DNA of 64,000 nt from Puffinus mauretanicus (taxonomy: Eukaryota; Chordata; Aves; Procellariiformes; Procellariidae), in NCBI GenBank assembly GCA_023333565.1, contig JAJKFH010003762.1, positions 2,914,001 to 2,978,000 of the forward strand. The letters are read 5' to 3'. Below the pieces are notes generated by a model. That model had not been told where the DNA came from. It did not search any database and saw nothing but the letters and a program-made list of their open reading frames with translations. The position numbers and the translations under genes are program-made. This document shows, piece after piece, positions 1 through 11,119 of the stretch (positions within the stretch are counted from its first letter, which is position 1; each line of letters starts with the position of its first letter).

Positions 1-654
1 GCAGAAAATTTATTGCAGGCCCCACCCTGGTTAAGATACCAATTCTCACCCTATAATAATAGTGGTTACGTATGAGCAAGCAAAACCAAGTCCAACCCTG
101 TAATCCATACACAGTGCTTTACCAGATGCAGTTCTGTAAACTTCAGAACAGTTCCGAGACAAAACTACTGACGAAGTAATTAGAGATGCAAATGATAACT
201 TGGAACTTTTAAGGATACTATACATTGCACTGCAAAATTAGCGAGAAAAACAACTCAGTTAAGTGTAGCAGGAAAAGCAGCTCCCAACTATGCTTCTCAC
301 CCTGGTATATATGGGAAAACATGGAAGCCAACAGAAAGTTTTATTAATTAGAAGTGTTAAAAGATAAGAAAGGCAAAAATCATTATTACCATGAATAAAA
401 CAAAAAGGCTTGTTTAACTTCACTGGAACAAGCAAAAAGAGATACCAATACCCATATTAAAATTGTGGAATCGCTGCTAATAGTGGGGGGAAAAAAAAAG
501 GCAAAAAAAAGCAGAGACATACAACAGATTTTTTTGTTCTGTATCTGAAGAGTTAAACAATGTTAAACAACAGCTATTAACATTTAACTCTCTGAGATCA
601 CCAAATAACTTGTACCCAAAGTAAAAAAAACACCCAAGAGATTTATCTGAGTTA

Positions 655-1205
655 TTAACACTCCTTTTCAGAAAGTCCTAGAGCACCAGAGAAGTTCCAA
701 AAGCCTGGAAGAAAACTAGGGTTGCTGCAATACTTAAAATGAGTAATTGGGGAGATTAACTTTATGATAGCCTGTCATCTGGATACTGAGCCCATCTAAA
801 ACAAGGAGAAGTTTGATTTAGGATTTTATTAATAAAGACTTTAATTAATAAGCATCAAGTAATTAAAGCAATTAATATCAAACAAGCTCATGGAAAGTAA
901 GTCCTGTCAAACTAATTAATTTTTTTTGACAGAACTTTAGTTTTTGACTTGTTTTTAGCTGCAAAGACAAGCATTGATGAGATATGCTACTTCTGCGCGG
1001 AACTTGACTCAGTTCCGCACAACATCTTGATTAAGAAACTGGGAAGATGAAAAAAGCATTAGCAAACACTAAAGCAGACCGGGAGGCAGACTGAAAGGCG
1101 ATGGGCAAGCCTGAAAATGCAGCTGTAATAGAGACCAGCTCGGAGGTGCTCTGCTTCAACAGGGTCCCTACAGAGCTGGTTATTGACACCATGGGACGAG
1201 CTCGG
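655..1205 (+). mobile_element. Decayed CR1/L3-type LINE fragment (reverse transcriptase region)
   Basis: Degenerate nucleotide resemblance to the reverse-transcriptase part of amniote CR1/L3 LINEs. The order is as expected: a stretch near 680-720 like the 'gaagttccaaaagcctggaagaaa' segment of these elements, then a 'tcctgtcaaactaa' block near 903-917, then near 1000-1045 a stretch whose translation resembles the conserved D-x-V-P-H-N-I-L-I-K-K-L motif of CR1 RT. Stops and indels interrupt every frame, so it is a dead copy. Family assignment is from memory of the consensus, not an alignment; an L2-like element is the main alternative. Confidence 0.55.
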
Positions 1206-1209
1206 TCTG

Positions 1210-4200
1210 TCTGACTCAGCCCAGAGCAGCTTCACCAGCCTCTAAGCACCCACGTGAGGAACAAAAATTTGATTACAGAAATGTCTTCTTTTACAAGCGT
1301 AGTAAAAATCCAGTGTCTGGAAGGTGGAAAAAAATTCAGAGTAAAATTAAAGCACGTTTTGCTTTCCTTCAACAAGCTTACAAAAAGTTGCTTCTCACGC
1401 ACCAGCATAAATCGTAACCCACTGGTGCATGGCTTCAGCAGCTTTCTCTTTGCTTTTGTGGGTTTTCTGTATATATCCTTAGTATTTTGAGGCACTGTGC
1501 AGCAGCTAAGCATTTGTCTAGAAAACTCAATTTACAAAAAAAAGCTGAAAATAAAACAAAAGGCGAGAACAATTCCCTTTTGCATTTGCAACCGCATGTA
1601 ATTGCCATTCTCATTTTCACAATATCCTCTAAACATACCTCAAAAGAAATTATTGACTGAATTAAATATTAAATACCCAATCAACTCATCAGAATAAAAA
1701 AACCACAGCAGCTTCCATCTTTGTGCATCTTGTCTTGCACTGTTTCCACATCTACTTAACTGAGAAACTAAGTAACTTTCCTGAAAGATAAAGGTGTTCG
1801 ATACAGTGACGGGCACCATCCTGAAGTCTTGCTTTTGCAAGGATCTGCAAGACCTCCCTCCCTTTCCTACTTTGTTTGGAAGCAGAGACACAATTTCTTC
1901 ATTTAGTTGTAAACCCTTCCTGCTCTCCTCCTCAATTAAAAAAATCCCAAACCTAACAGCTTAGAAGAGAGGGTTTGGAGACTAAACAAAGCCCCAAATG
2001 GGCTTCTGGATTCCAACTAACTTGTGATTTTCAAGTGGCAAAACGGTGACTTTTAAGCAAGAAGATTAAACTCTCAAAACCAAAACCGACAGGAGAGAAG
2101 CCAAGACAAACTGAAAAACCGAACAGTCAGAAATAAGGCAGAAATTGCACAGCAAAATTCAAAAGAAGCTTGAGGAACTTGTATACCAAATTACTGCACG
2201 GGGGTTAAAACAAAGTAAATGAGACCCTCTGCAACTGCTTGAATATTCTGGTTTTCCAACTCTATGCTTGTTACCTGGTGGATAAGTATATGTCTGTCTT
2301 TCTCCTGCATTTTTTGAGTTCCAGAAGTGTGACTAAATACCAACATAAATAGTACCAAATTATACATTGTCAGAATGTCTAAGCAGTATAATAGAACCCC
2401 CGCTAATATACAACCTCCTCAGACTTTTATTTTATTATGCTTCCTCATTACGCATATTTTTGAAGTTAAAGATCTCTGGAAATAACAGAATTGTTCTTAA
2501 TACACATAAAACATGCATTCTAGGTGTACCAATAACAGTTAAAGCAATACTGTCTGGAACATTTTTCCAACACTAAAAGATATCTTGGAAAAGGAGTTCT
2601 AAGTACTCTTAAGTCATCTTGAAAACTACTGCCAGAGGTAAAAGGTATCAGCTTAATTATTTTTTTCCTACACAGTGAACAGTATACAGTGAAGCCTACT
2701 CAACCTTTTCACAGTTTTATTTCAAGGTGGAAGTGAAACTAAATTAGAATGCCAAAAATAATTACATTTTCACAGACTTTCGCCAAACACACAGGTGCTA
2801 TAGAAACCTATTGACATTACTATTTCAACAAAACACTTTTCTGATATACTCTTAGAGTATAACTAAAACACTAAGGATGCACATGGGAAATACCATATAC
2901 CAGACAAAAAGAAGGGATTTTGGATCTACTCTGATTTCAAACTATATCAGTTGCTCTATCAAATAAGAAATTACCAACTCCTACAGACCTTATATAAAAA
3001 AACTCCTCTCTGTTTCTCAAAATCTCAAAGCAACCAGAGAGAAAGAGTTCTGCAGTCAGCCTGCTGGATGCCTATAATCTTGATCCAAATTACCAGAGCT
3101 GAAAAAAGTTCAAGTAATGTTTAGGCACAGGTTTCAACAACAGCAAAAAAATCCACTTTATTGCAGTTCTAGAAAGGGGAAAAAACCAAACGATGGGATG
3201 CTGTTGAACACAGTTATCAAAAAGACGCCATTCTACTTGCAAAGTTAAAAGCATAGCAACAGTGGATGGATCTACAAGGACATCCATGCAGGAGTATTTC
3301 ACAAAAGCCTCATGAAAACAGAACGGATAAGAACAAAATTCTTTAAAGATGCAGCTCTAGCTACTCTGGAAATACAAACCCTATTAGAAACTGTATCAGT
3401 TTAAAAAAAAGGAATTACAACTCAAATATGACCCAAATTCACTGTATTCAGGCCTTACAACGTCCTCTGTAAACATCCTTTAGCCAGAGGTTGGCTGCAA
3501 ACTAGCCCCTACAAATTAGGGCATAGCCAGAAGGACACGTTCTGCTACCAAAATATTATTTTACCAACACAAAATGAACAGATGTCTTACTTACATTGAA
3601 AAGGGAGACTAGAAAACACAATTAAATTCAAGCTATCGCAGCAACAGAATCCCTCCTTCTGACTAGGTAACAGCTTCTAATGTGGAATAGCCCTTAAAAA
3701 AACAAAAAACGCAACAAGCCAATAGCATCCAAAGCCAGGTGCCTCCACATCCCTCTTTATGTCACCATAATCCTGCTGGTCACATTGCCAGATGGCATTT
3801 CTTGACTTGGTCCCTTCTGATGAGCTGTTTCTATAATATAGATGAAGACAGTATATATACAATAAAAACATCAATGCTTTAAGGGTATTTTCATAATATT
3901 GTATACCATGCGTTGCCACACAATTTTCCAGATTCACTTGGGTCAGGGATTAGTTCCCAAATGACTGTCATGAAAAACTGAAAGTACTGCTTTTGACCTT
4001 TTTTCCTTGCCTCACATTTTGCCTAGGCAGTTCTTTCTGAAGGACAATAAGAAGTCAAGAAATCAGTGGTGACCTGATGAAGACCACTTCTTACTACCTT
4101 TTAAAGGATCTTACAAACTCCGCTCTTCCATGGGCTGCTGGGCCTTTTGAGATCCCTTTATCTGTGCCTGCCATTAATTTGCAAAGTGAAATTGCCAAAC

Positions 4201-4950
4201 GGACTGAGATACGCACAGGCAAGACCTCAGAAACAGAATCAAACTAATTTAAATATGTAACAAGAATATGGGCATCAATAACTGAAAGAGAATAAATACA
4301 GGAGTAACAAGTCCAAAGAGTAAAAATTCTCTAAAGATGCAAAAATTAACAGTGATTAATTAATAAATGACTCAGCACAGATTTGAGATAAGCTGTAGAG
4401 TAAACATTTGTTTGTAAAGACGACCTTTTCCTCCCCTTTCTAATTTGGGATTAATAAGGAACTCTCCCCTCTCAGACAAAAAAAAAACCAAACAAACCCT
4501 TGTGTGCAATTCAAGGGTGCAAACCCTTGAGAAAAACATTGCCCCAGCTACTCGAGCGCACCCCAGTACGCAGAGGGATGGAGGGCTGCTTGCCAGGACT
4601 CCTTCCTGGCTGAGAGGCTGCAGAGTGAGTTCACTGTTTTGGTGGCAAGTTGTCAGACCAAGTGGTAGCCACATGGACACCGAGTATTTTTATTTATTAT
4701 TATTTATTGTTACACTTCAGGAAGCTCACTTAGATCGCTTATGAAGTTAGTCACATTCATTATATAGGTAACAAATACCGATCTGAATGCAAACTGCTTT
4801 TAGCACAGTATCATTACAGTATTTCTAATAAACCAATCTATTCCTCTAGCAAATCCTACTTTATAGCTTTCTATCCAACCAAACAAAACTGGTATAAAAT
4901 ACCAATGCTTTCAGAGATGTCACAACAAAACAACTTTCAACAGAGAAAGA
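1210..4950. other. Non-coding stretch, nothing recognised
   Basis: AT-rich DNA with short chance open frames on both strands and short A or T runs. No convincing splice-bounded exon, RNA gene or recognisable repeat was seen. If the candidate terminal exon just upstream on the minus strand (stop at 4,981-4,983) is real, the right-hand part of this stretch would be its 3' untranslated region. Confidence 0.3.
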
Positions 4951-4980
4951 AATGCAATTACATAATATTTTCTTTTATTT

Positions 4981-5025
4981 TTAATCCTCCTCTTTGTTTT
5001 GGCTTTGATGAAGACTGCTGATGGC
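4981..5025 (-). CDS. Candidate terminal coding exon, unknown protein
   Basis: On the minus strand a long T-rich tract followed by 'ctacttgacag' makes a strong splice acceptor at 5,026-5,027. In the phase left by the candidate exon at 6,098-6,240, translation gives AISSLHQSQNKEED and then a TAA stop, so it would be a short hydrophilic C-terminus. A second frame is also open (HQQSSSKPKQRGG... to a stop at about 4,958) and would fit a different upstream frame, so the reading frame is not secure. The product is not recognised. The acceptor is the best evidence; the coding call rests on phase agreement alone. Confidence 0.2.
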   Translation of the reverse strand, partial: AISSLHQSQNKEED

Positions 5026-5589
5026 CTGTCAAGTAGAAAAAAAAAAAATTCAATGCTGAATTTTCAACTAAAAATTTTGTTTTATGGATTTCTAGCTCCC
5101 TTGGTGATGCCGAACAAATGAAGAAGTTCTCCAACTCCAGCTGGCATTGGGTGCTAACCCTTACCAGCACTTGACTGCCCTTCCAGCTGCGGGGCAGAGC
5201 CGAGCGCGGCTCCTGCAGTGAGGAACCCGTGCTCAGACTCATTGTCCTTAGTGACGTCCCTCCTACATGGCCCAAAAGCATAATGCAACGCCTGGCTCTC
5301 AATCCGAGCACTATATAAATATCCCTATGCAACGTGTTTCTACATCCTGTATGCACAACAATGCACATAATATGTGCTGTGTATGCAATAATACACAACT
5401 GTAGTAACATACCTTCATCCCTTATACCGGATTTCCCGCCTATACTTCTACTGAAGTCCCCTTAAGGATGGTAGAGCGACTCAGACAAGGACTTTGCATG
5501 TTACTCAAGCTTTCAGGTAACTTCTTTGAAATTAATGAATCAGGAACAGAATTAACTACCCTCAGTAGAAAGACAGGGTCTTTCAGAGA

Positions 5590-5960
5590 TTTCAGACACC
5601 CCATGCCAAGGGGACTGCGGTGCAGGGAAGCTGGAGAAGGAAGGAAAAAAAGTAACGTCGCTTGCCTACGACCCCTGCAGAAGTTTCCCTCCGGGCAGCG
5701 AAACACTGAGGCAGCGCAGGGTGGCTGCTCAGGGGACCCCAAGAGCTCTCAGCTACAGGACAGATCCGGCAGGGCGGTCGAGAGACACAGAAAATGCGGG
5801 GTTCAGCATCTCCAAACGGAGGCATACCTGCATGGCTTTGCACGGGGATAGCCGCTGGTATCCGCTGACGCTTGCCCCCCAGCCCCTTTGCAGCAGCCCC
5901 AGGTCCTGACACTGAAGCAGGTCCAGCGGCAGCCCTGGATCCCCCCGCAGCCCCACACCA
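5590..5960. promoter_or_regulatory. GC/CpG-enriched patch
   Basis: About 370 bases that are clearly richer in G, C and CpG than the neighbours, producing several overlapping chance open frames on both strands. It may be a small CpG island or GC-biased intronic DNA. No TATA box, initiator or clear first exon was picked out. Confidence 0.25.
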
Positions 5961-6097
5961 GCCCCAGTGAACAACCACCACCACAAAGCCCTCAGGCCCC
6001 GTCTTTGGCACTGTAATATCCACTTAAAGCAATGACCCAAATCCAAATTAAAAAAAAAAAAAAAAAGCCTTAGTACTGCAAATAAAGATTAACTTAC

Positions 6098-6240
6098 TTT
6101 CACTGTAGCTGCTTTTCCCACTGTTCTTGAAGATGTGTTTAAAACACCACATATAAAACCGAAAGCAACGCAGAAGCTCCAAATTAGACATCCTGAACCG
6201 TTTAGAGATATTTCTTCAGACACGAACATGAAAGGCTCCT
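6098..6240 (-). CDS. Candidate internal exon with a hydrophobic segment, unknown protein
   Basis: The donor is a perfect GTAAGT immediately after ...GCAGCTACAGTGAAA. The acceptor is 'tttatcattttctttgggaaaatag'. The frame that fits both neighbours (two leading bases, phase-0 end) has 47 codons. It starts EPFMFVSEEISLNGSG, followed by a hydrophobic run (CLIWSFCVAFGFICGVL) that could be a membrane helix, and ends NTSSRTVGKAATVK. A second frame is also open and starts with its own ATG (MSNLELLRCFRF...), which would make this a first coding exon instead. The E-rich start and phase agreement with the 6,408-6,523 candidate favour the first reading. Function unknown. Confidence 0.25.
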
Positions 6241-6407
6241 CTATTTTCCCAAAGAAAATGATAAAGGAGGCTTTTAATCCAGAAACACACACACACAAGA
6301 AAGCTGGCCTCATCCCAGATGGTTTCCCAGCGTGAAGCGGGCCACGTCCTGCTCTCCTACCCCTCCAACAGACACAGACCCCATCCATGGAAACACAGCA
6401 GCTCTAC

Positions 6408-6523
6408 GTCGCAAGCGGGCATTTTGATGTCTGAGTGCCATTTCCAATAGTCCAAAAATAGATGCAGTAATCCAATCTTGCTTAGCCAAAGTTTTCACTT
6501 CATTTCCAGCGTTACAGACTTTT
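6408..6523 (-). CDS. Candidate internal exon, helical segment of unknown protein
   Basis: The acceptor 'gaaattatttctagcag' lies directly before the exon, and a GTAGAG donor follows. The exon is 116 bases: one leading base, 38 codons and one trailing base. The codons begin KVCNAGNEVKTLAKQ and include DWITASIFGLLEMALRHQN, an amphipathic, helix-like sequence with balanced charge, unlike the cysteine- and serine-rich noise frames nearby. The trailing base completes a glutamine codon with the next candidate exon (6,098-6,240). The intron between them would be about 167 bases. The donor is weaker than average. No family recognised. Confidence 0.25.
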
Positions 6524-8360
6524 CTGCTAGAAATAATTTCGGTGGGACAGAGGTGGTGCCCAGCACGGCGGGCACAGCTGCAGCTCCCGGGGCAGGAGGC
6601 TGCCCGTCCCCGCAGGGAGGAAGCCACCGGTGCAGCACTCACTTTGGGCCAAGCTTTCACAGGCTTACAGGTGACTACAGATGCAGAGCCTGTAATTTTA
6701 AAATACCACCGCCTCTGCTGAAAGTTGGGAAAGACCAAAAAAACTCAATAAAATACTGTGTGATAACAAGTTACTGTGAATCAACTGATGAACATGGTAA
6801 TTGCACATGCACGCTCTCTAACGTAAATGACCCTGCTTTTGCCAGAGGCTAATAAAGCACATACAACTACCATAAATAGCTGATCAACTGTAACTTGTTT
6901 GTGCATCTGAAACGGTAGGTGTTTCTGGAAATCCTATCATACGCAGAATTACATACTCGGGCACCTTAATTACTTTTTCAACCCTGTCTAGTAATTCCTG
7001 CTTGTTTTTTTCCCCACTCTTGGGCAGCGGCAATAAGGTCCTGTGACCTATATCATTTCCACGTGCTCCATCACTCAGAGAAAAGCCCAAAAGCACTACC
7101 AAGGAGCCGCAGCAGACATGGCTTGCTCTCACCCCGCCACGCAAGCCAAGTGGCCCAAAACTGCACTCATCCCAGAGAAGCTGCCCGAATGAGGGACGTA
7201 CTTCTGGAAATAGAAGCTGAAGCAATAAGATACTACAAGTTACATATGCCAATAGTCCCCAAAGTACTCCTGTGCATTTACACATGATTTTTCCACTACC
7301 GATTCTAAAAATACTGCAGCGAGAGAAAAAGCTTTTTGCCGTTTTAAGAACTGACCTCCAGCCAGGAGGACAGGACTAAACACTCACCCAGACATAAGGC
7401 ACGTCATGTGCAATAACAGCGGCTCTAGCCAACTTGTCTTTAGAAGTATTTGCAGTGATTTTAAACTCTGAATAGGTTTCACGCACATTTAAGCCCACTA
7501 TAATAAACTGTGTCAAGAGGCAAACGTTACTTCACGATTCCAGCTCAAGGCCGTCTACAGCAAGACTCGGCAGTAAGCGTGCCGGCACGCCAGCCCTCGC
7601 AAGATGGGCTCACAGAGAGCACTTTGATGGGCTGACTCACCCGCTCTGCTGCCTGTTACGAGCCAGCCGCGATTTATTGGATGGATCACAAGTTGTAGGG
7701 AAACAAATAGATCATGAATTTACACCCATGAGAAATAGTACCATTCTTCAGACAACAAAAAAAGCCCATTAATTAACTTCGCAACGTTTAGGTCTTTTAC
7801 ACTAGCAGTAGAGCAAGTTTACTGGTATTTCATACACGTGAAACCATGAACACGTAATATTCCAAATTGTGAGTATTATTAAGTGCAGTGATGAGCCAGA
7901 AAACTGCAGATGCCAACGGTTTGTTCATTTTTGGCTTAGGGAGGACTTTTCAGATCCTTTGCAACATAATATAAATCATATTTACAAACCAAAAGACATG
8001 AGTAGTCTCATATGTCAAGCCACACTGATTTACAGACACATATTCTCACTTTTCAAAGTATGTCATCAGGTGCCTCAGTACTGAGTTAGAAATACAAGGA
8101 GAGGCAGATAACATCCCAAAGAGCTTATTCTACTTGCTTCCATTTTAAGTGCTGGACATACAGAGTAGACATTCTCATTCATCTCCACTTTAGCAGCTTT
8201 TCCTGGGTTTTCAATCTCCCTTCTTTTAACATGTTAGGGTACAGAAAAATAATTAACAGATACAAGTAACAGCTGCCTTGGTGACAGAAAAAGTGATACT
8301 GTAGAAGAGATGCTAAACAGAGATGATACAAGTAGACTAAGCAATGGGAGCAATGTATTG

Positions 8361-8450
8361 AGATGCAATTCCATGTGTTTTTTGATTCACGCCTTCTTTG
8401 GATGAGGATGCATGCAAAGAGGATGTGAATCAAAAAACACAAGATGCAAT
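8361..8450. repeat. Near-perfect hairpin/palindrome flanked by a 9-base direct repeat
   Basis: GTGTTTTTTGATTCAC (8,375-8,390) is repeated exactly in inverted orientation as GTGAATCAAAAAACAC (8,425-8,440); one further T-A pair extends the stem outward. The inner arms (8,391-8,404 and 8,411-8,424) also pair with about four mismatches, leaving a loop of only about six bases. The whole unit is therefore a hairpin of about 30 pairs. AGATGCAAT occurs just outside on both sides (8,361-8,369 and 8,442-8,450), resembling a target-site duplication. It could be a tiny palindromic transposon (MITE) or a microRNA-like fold-back. Confidence 0.75.
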
Positions 8451-10267
8451 CAAATAGCATCTCCAAACTGGCATCACTGAAAGAAGTGATGCTTCCTGAA
8501 ATAATGGAAGAGAAGTAAAGTTTGTTTTGCAAACCAGCAACACAATAGTGGCTTCAGTAAAAACTGTGACTTGAAAAAGAATTTGCAGTCACTAGAGGTA
8601 TTGCAGTAGAGGCTGCCTGCACTCCCCAGGCAGCTCAGTTTGCAGCGACCTACTCTAAACGAAACCAGGCCCAGACTCTTTTTGCTCTAGCACCAGAGCC
8701 CTGCAGAAGGTTCAGCCACAGCACAGGCTCTTAGCAGCAAGGCACGCACAATAATCGAGTTGAACGCCATGAGCACATGAAGCAGCCTAAGCGAAGAAAT
8801 TCAGAAAGAAAAAGCGAGGACCAGTTGATGAGTAGAGATCACTATTTTGGCACCAATGGATGTATTTAATCAAAACACAAAAGGAGTAGCATCACAGGTG
8901 AGGGGAAGGAGGGCAGCACCTTGTACATAGGTGCAAAGGCGTGAAAAGAAAACAGAGGCAGAACCACAGAGATAAGCAAGGAGAGTGGTCACATCTACAC
9001 GAGGAGAGGTTTATCCTGGTTTTAAAGGAGTGCCAGACCAACACTTGCGGCATGTCTATACAGTGAAGTGAGAGCTGGAACGACTCTGAAGGATTTCCAA
9101 CATCCTGGGGCACTTGTGCCCCTAGGTGCCAGCCTGATACTCCCATGTCCCCGCATATTTGCTACTTCTGTTACCCGCAGCAGCTAAACTGAGTTAGCAC
9201 AGGGATGCACCCACGTGCTATAAACCATACCACCCTTTTGCTGCTTAAATATATACCTTAAGGCAGCAGAAATAAAACGAGAGACCAGACAGCAACAAAG
9301 GCTGTAAGTAACCTAGTATTAACCAAGTCACTCACAGAAAAAAAGGCAACAAAACAGCAACGGGGCGCAGGGCTGCCCAGCTCGGCAGAGGCACGGCAGC
9401 AGGCGAGGGCACCCCACTAACTGGGAAGTAACATGGAGACCTGACCACTCCGAACTGCGGATAACCAGGGGTGGGAGAAAGAGCGTTTTCATGGACATCC
9501 AGTAGAGATCCCAGCACAGCAATTAAAAAAAACACCACCACCAAAAAACAACCCACTTCTTCTGTAAGGTCAGTAACAATGATCTTCTCGTAGTCCTCTC
9601 ACAGGACATGGCCCCTCACCCAATTTCCCTCCGTTTTGACCCTCTGCCCTCACGCAGTTGGGAGGTGAAGTAGCAGTGGAATTAAAACAGAATAGGATAA
9701 ATAACAAGGTAAAAAATAATAACCTCCCCCATCAAAGACAAGATGTAACTTCCATAGTCGTGCTGGTTATTTAATCAGAGTCCAAAAAACCTGAAGTGAT
9801 TTGGGAAAGTTCTAACCGGACAGACGAAAGTAGCTTTGTCACATGAAGAGCAGGCCCAGTGCAAGTAATCCAGTGTGCTTATCTCTTACCAGTTTAAGTT
9901 TTCAGCGGGTTAACAGAAAACCTCTAAACCAAAACTACAGGTTAAAAATTCTGTCAGTGGAAAGGCTAGCATAGAATAATCAAGTTTTTTGTCAGGCTAC
10001 ACCGACTTTCAAGTATTATTTGTGATACAGTAGCGCCTGAGGCCCCCAGTGAAGCCAGTGCTCTATTATGTCACATTTGATTTTGTTTTTCTATCTAGGA
10101 GCTTATAAAAAAAAAAATCTCACACATTCTTAAACTTCTAACCAAAGTATGATGTTCACATAAGAGAGAGTAGAGAATTACGATGCAGCTTGGCACGCTG
10201 CACAGCAAGACCAAGCACAATCCTCATTCCACGATCCAGTGCTGCAGTCCCAGGTGTAATTTCTTAC

Positions 10268-10337
10268 CACCTTTTGTTTAGCTTCCCGGCAGCATTCGCC
10301 AAGTCGATCAATATATCAATACACTCATTTTTAATTG
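10268..10337 (-). CDS. Candidate internal exon (IKNECIDILIDLANAAGKLN segment), unknown protein
   Basis: The exon is 70 bases, bounded on the minus strand by 'ccaggtttttttag' and a GTAAGAA donor. It has two leading bases, 22 codons and two trailing bases. The peptide IKNECIDILIDLANAAGKLN is strongly amphipathic and looks like a real helix. The two leading bases (CA) join the single G left by the candidate exon at 14,602-14,654 to give an alanine codon. An alternative donor two bases earlier would also allow in-phase joining to 6,408-6,523. It lies in a region otherwise without coding signal, and introns on both sides exceed 3.5 kb. No family is recognised; an armadillo/HEAT-like helical protein is only a guess. 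Confidence 0.4.
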
Positions 10338-10379
10338 CTAAAAAAACCTGGCAATATAGCGCTGAAGTTTCATTCTGAT

Positions 10380-11110
10380 CCTGCCCGCACGGGATCTGCT
10401 GCCTTACAGGGAGGGGAACCACGGCGTCAGCCCAGCCGCCTGGGGGAAGGCATCGCTCCCAGGCGGCTCCCCCGGCTCTGGAGCTGCTCCCCCATACAGC
10501 GGCGCGGCACTGCAGTTACCGAATGTGCCACCAGCTGATGAAAAACCCCACCATTCTCCTGACTTTCTGCATTACTCGCCAGGCTGAGAGGAGAGGCACT
10601 GGGAAGAGACCATCGGAGGTTGGAAGCTCACCAGGTAGCACTCACTGCCCACCCACAAGAGATGCAAGCATGTCTGCAGCCTCAGTTCAAAGAAAAGTGG
10701 TAATTCCCACACCCCCAAAATCTAGGGCATTGGTTTTTGCAGGTGGTTGCCTGAACGGGGCTAGCCCCACACCACGGTGCATTCGCCGCTTCATCAAATG
10801 AGTGCTCTGCGGGCACCTGCCGCAGCCCAGAGAGACCCAGTACACTGCCAAAAAACATTTCCAAGTCTTCCCACAGAAAGCAGGTTACTAACCTGACCTC
10901 CGCAGCTTGGGAACACCACCAGCACCGCTCCTGCTCCCGATCCCGCAGCCTGTGTAGGGAGGAGGCTGCAGGAGATCTCCCTTCCTCCTCAACGGCGGTC
11001 TGCGTCCCACAGCTGCCGTAACCCATCTCGTTCACCCCCTCGCAACCTCCTGCCTCCCAGCTGGAGCGGGTCATCCAGCAGAGCCAGCCCACCCCTCGAG
11101 AGGGCACTTC
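10380..11110. other. GC-richer non-coding stretch
   Basis: Two GC-enriched patches (about 10,380-10,520 and 10,900-11,100) with scattered CpG and overlapping chance open frames on both strands, up to 146 codons on the minus strand. Composition is proline, cysteine and arginine rich as expected from GC bias. No splice-bounded exon was convincing. Confidence 0.3.
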
Positions 11111-11119
11111 ACTCCAGTA

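Noticed and set aside
5592..6046. Minus-strand frames of 143 and 97 codons.
   Set aside because: GC-driven open frames in a CpG patch; low-complexity translations and no good splice signals of their own.
7202..7285. Resemblance of MCKCTGVLWGLLAYVTCS to the first membrane helix of LHFPL-type tetraspan proteins.
   Set aside because: Only a few residues agree and the rest of the frame does not follow the family; a competing frame is open in the same segment.
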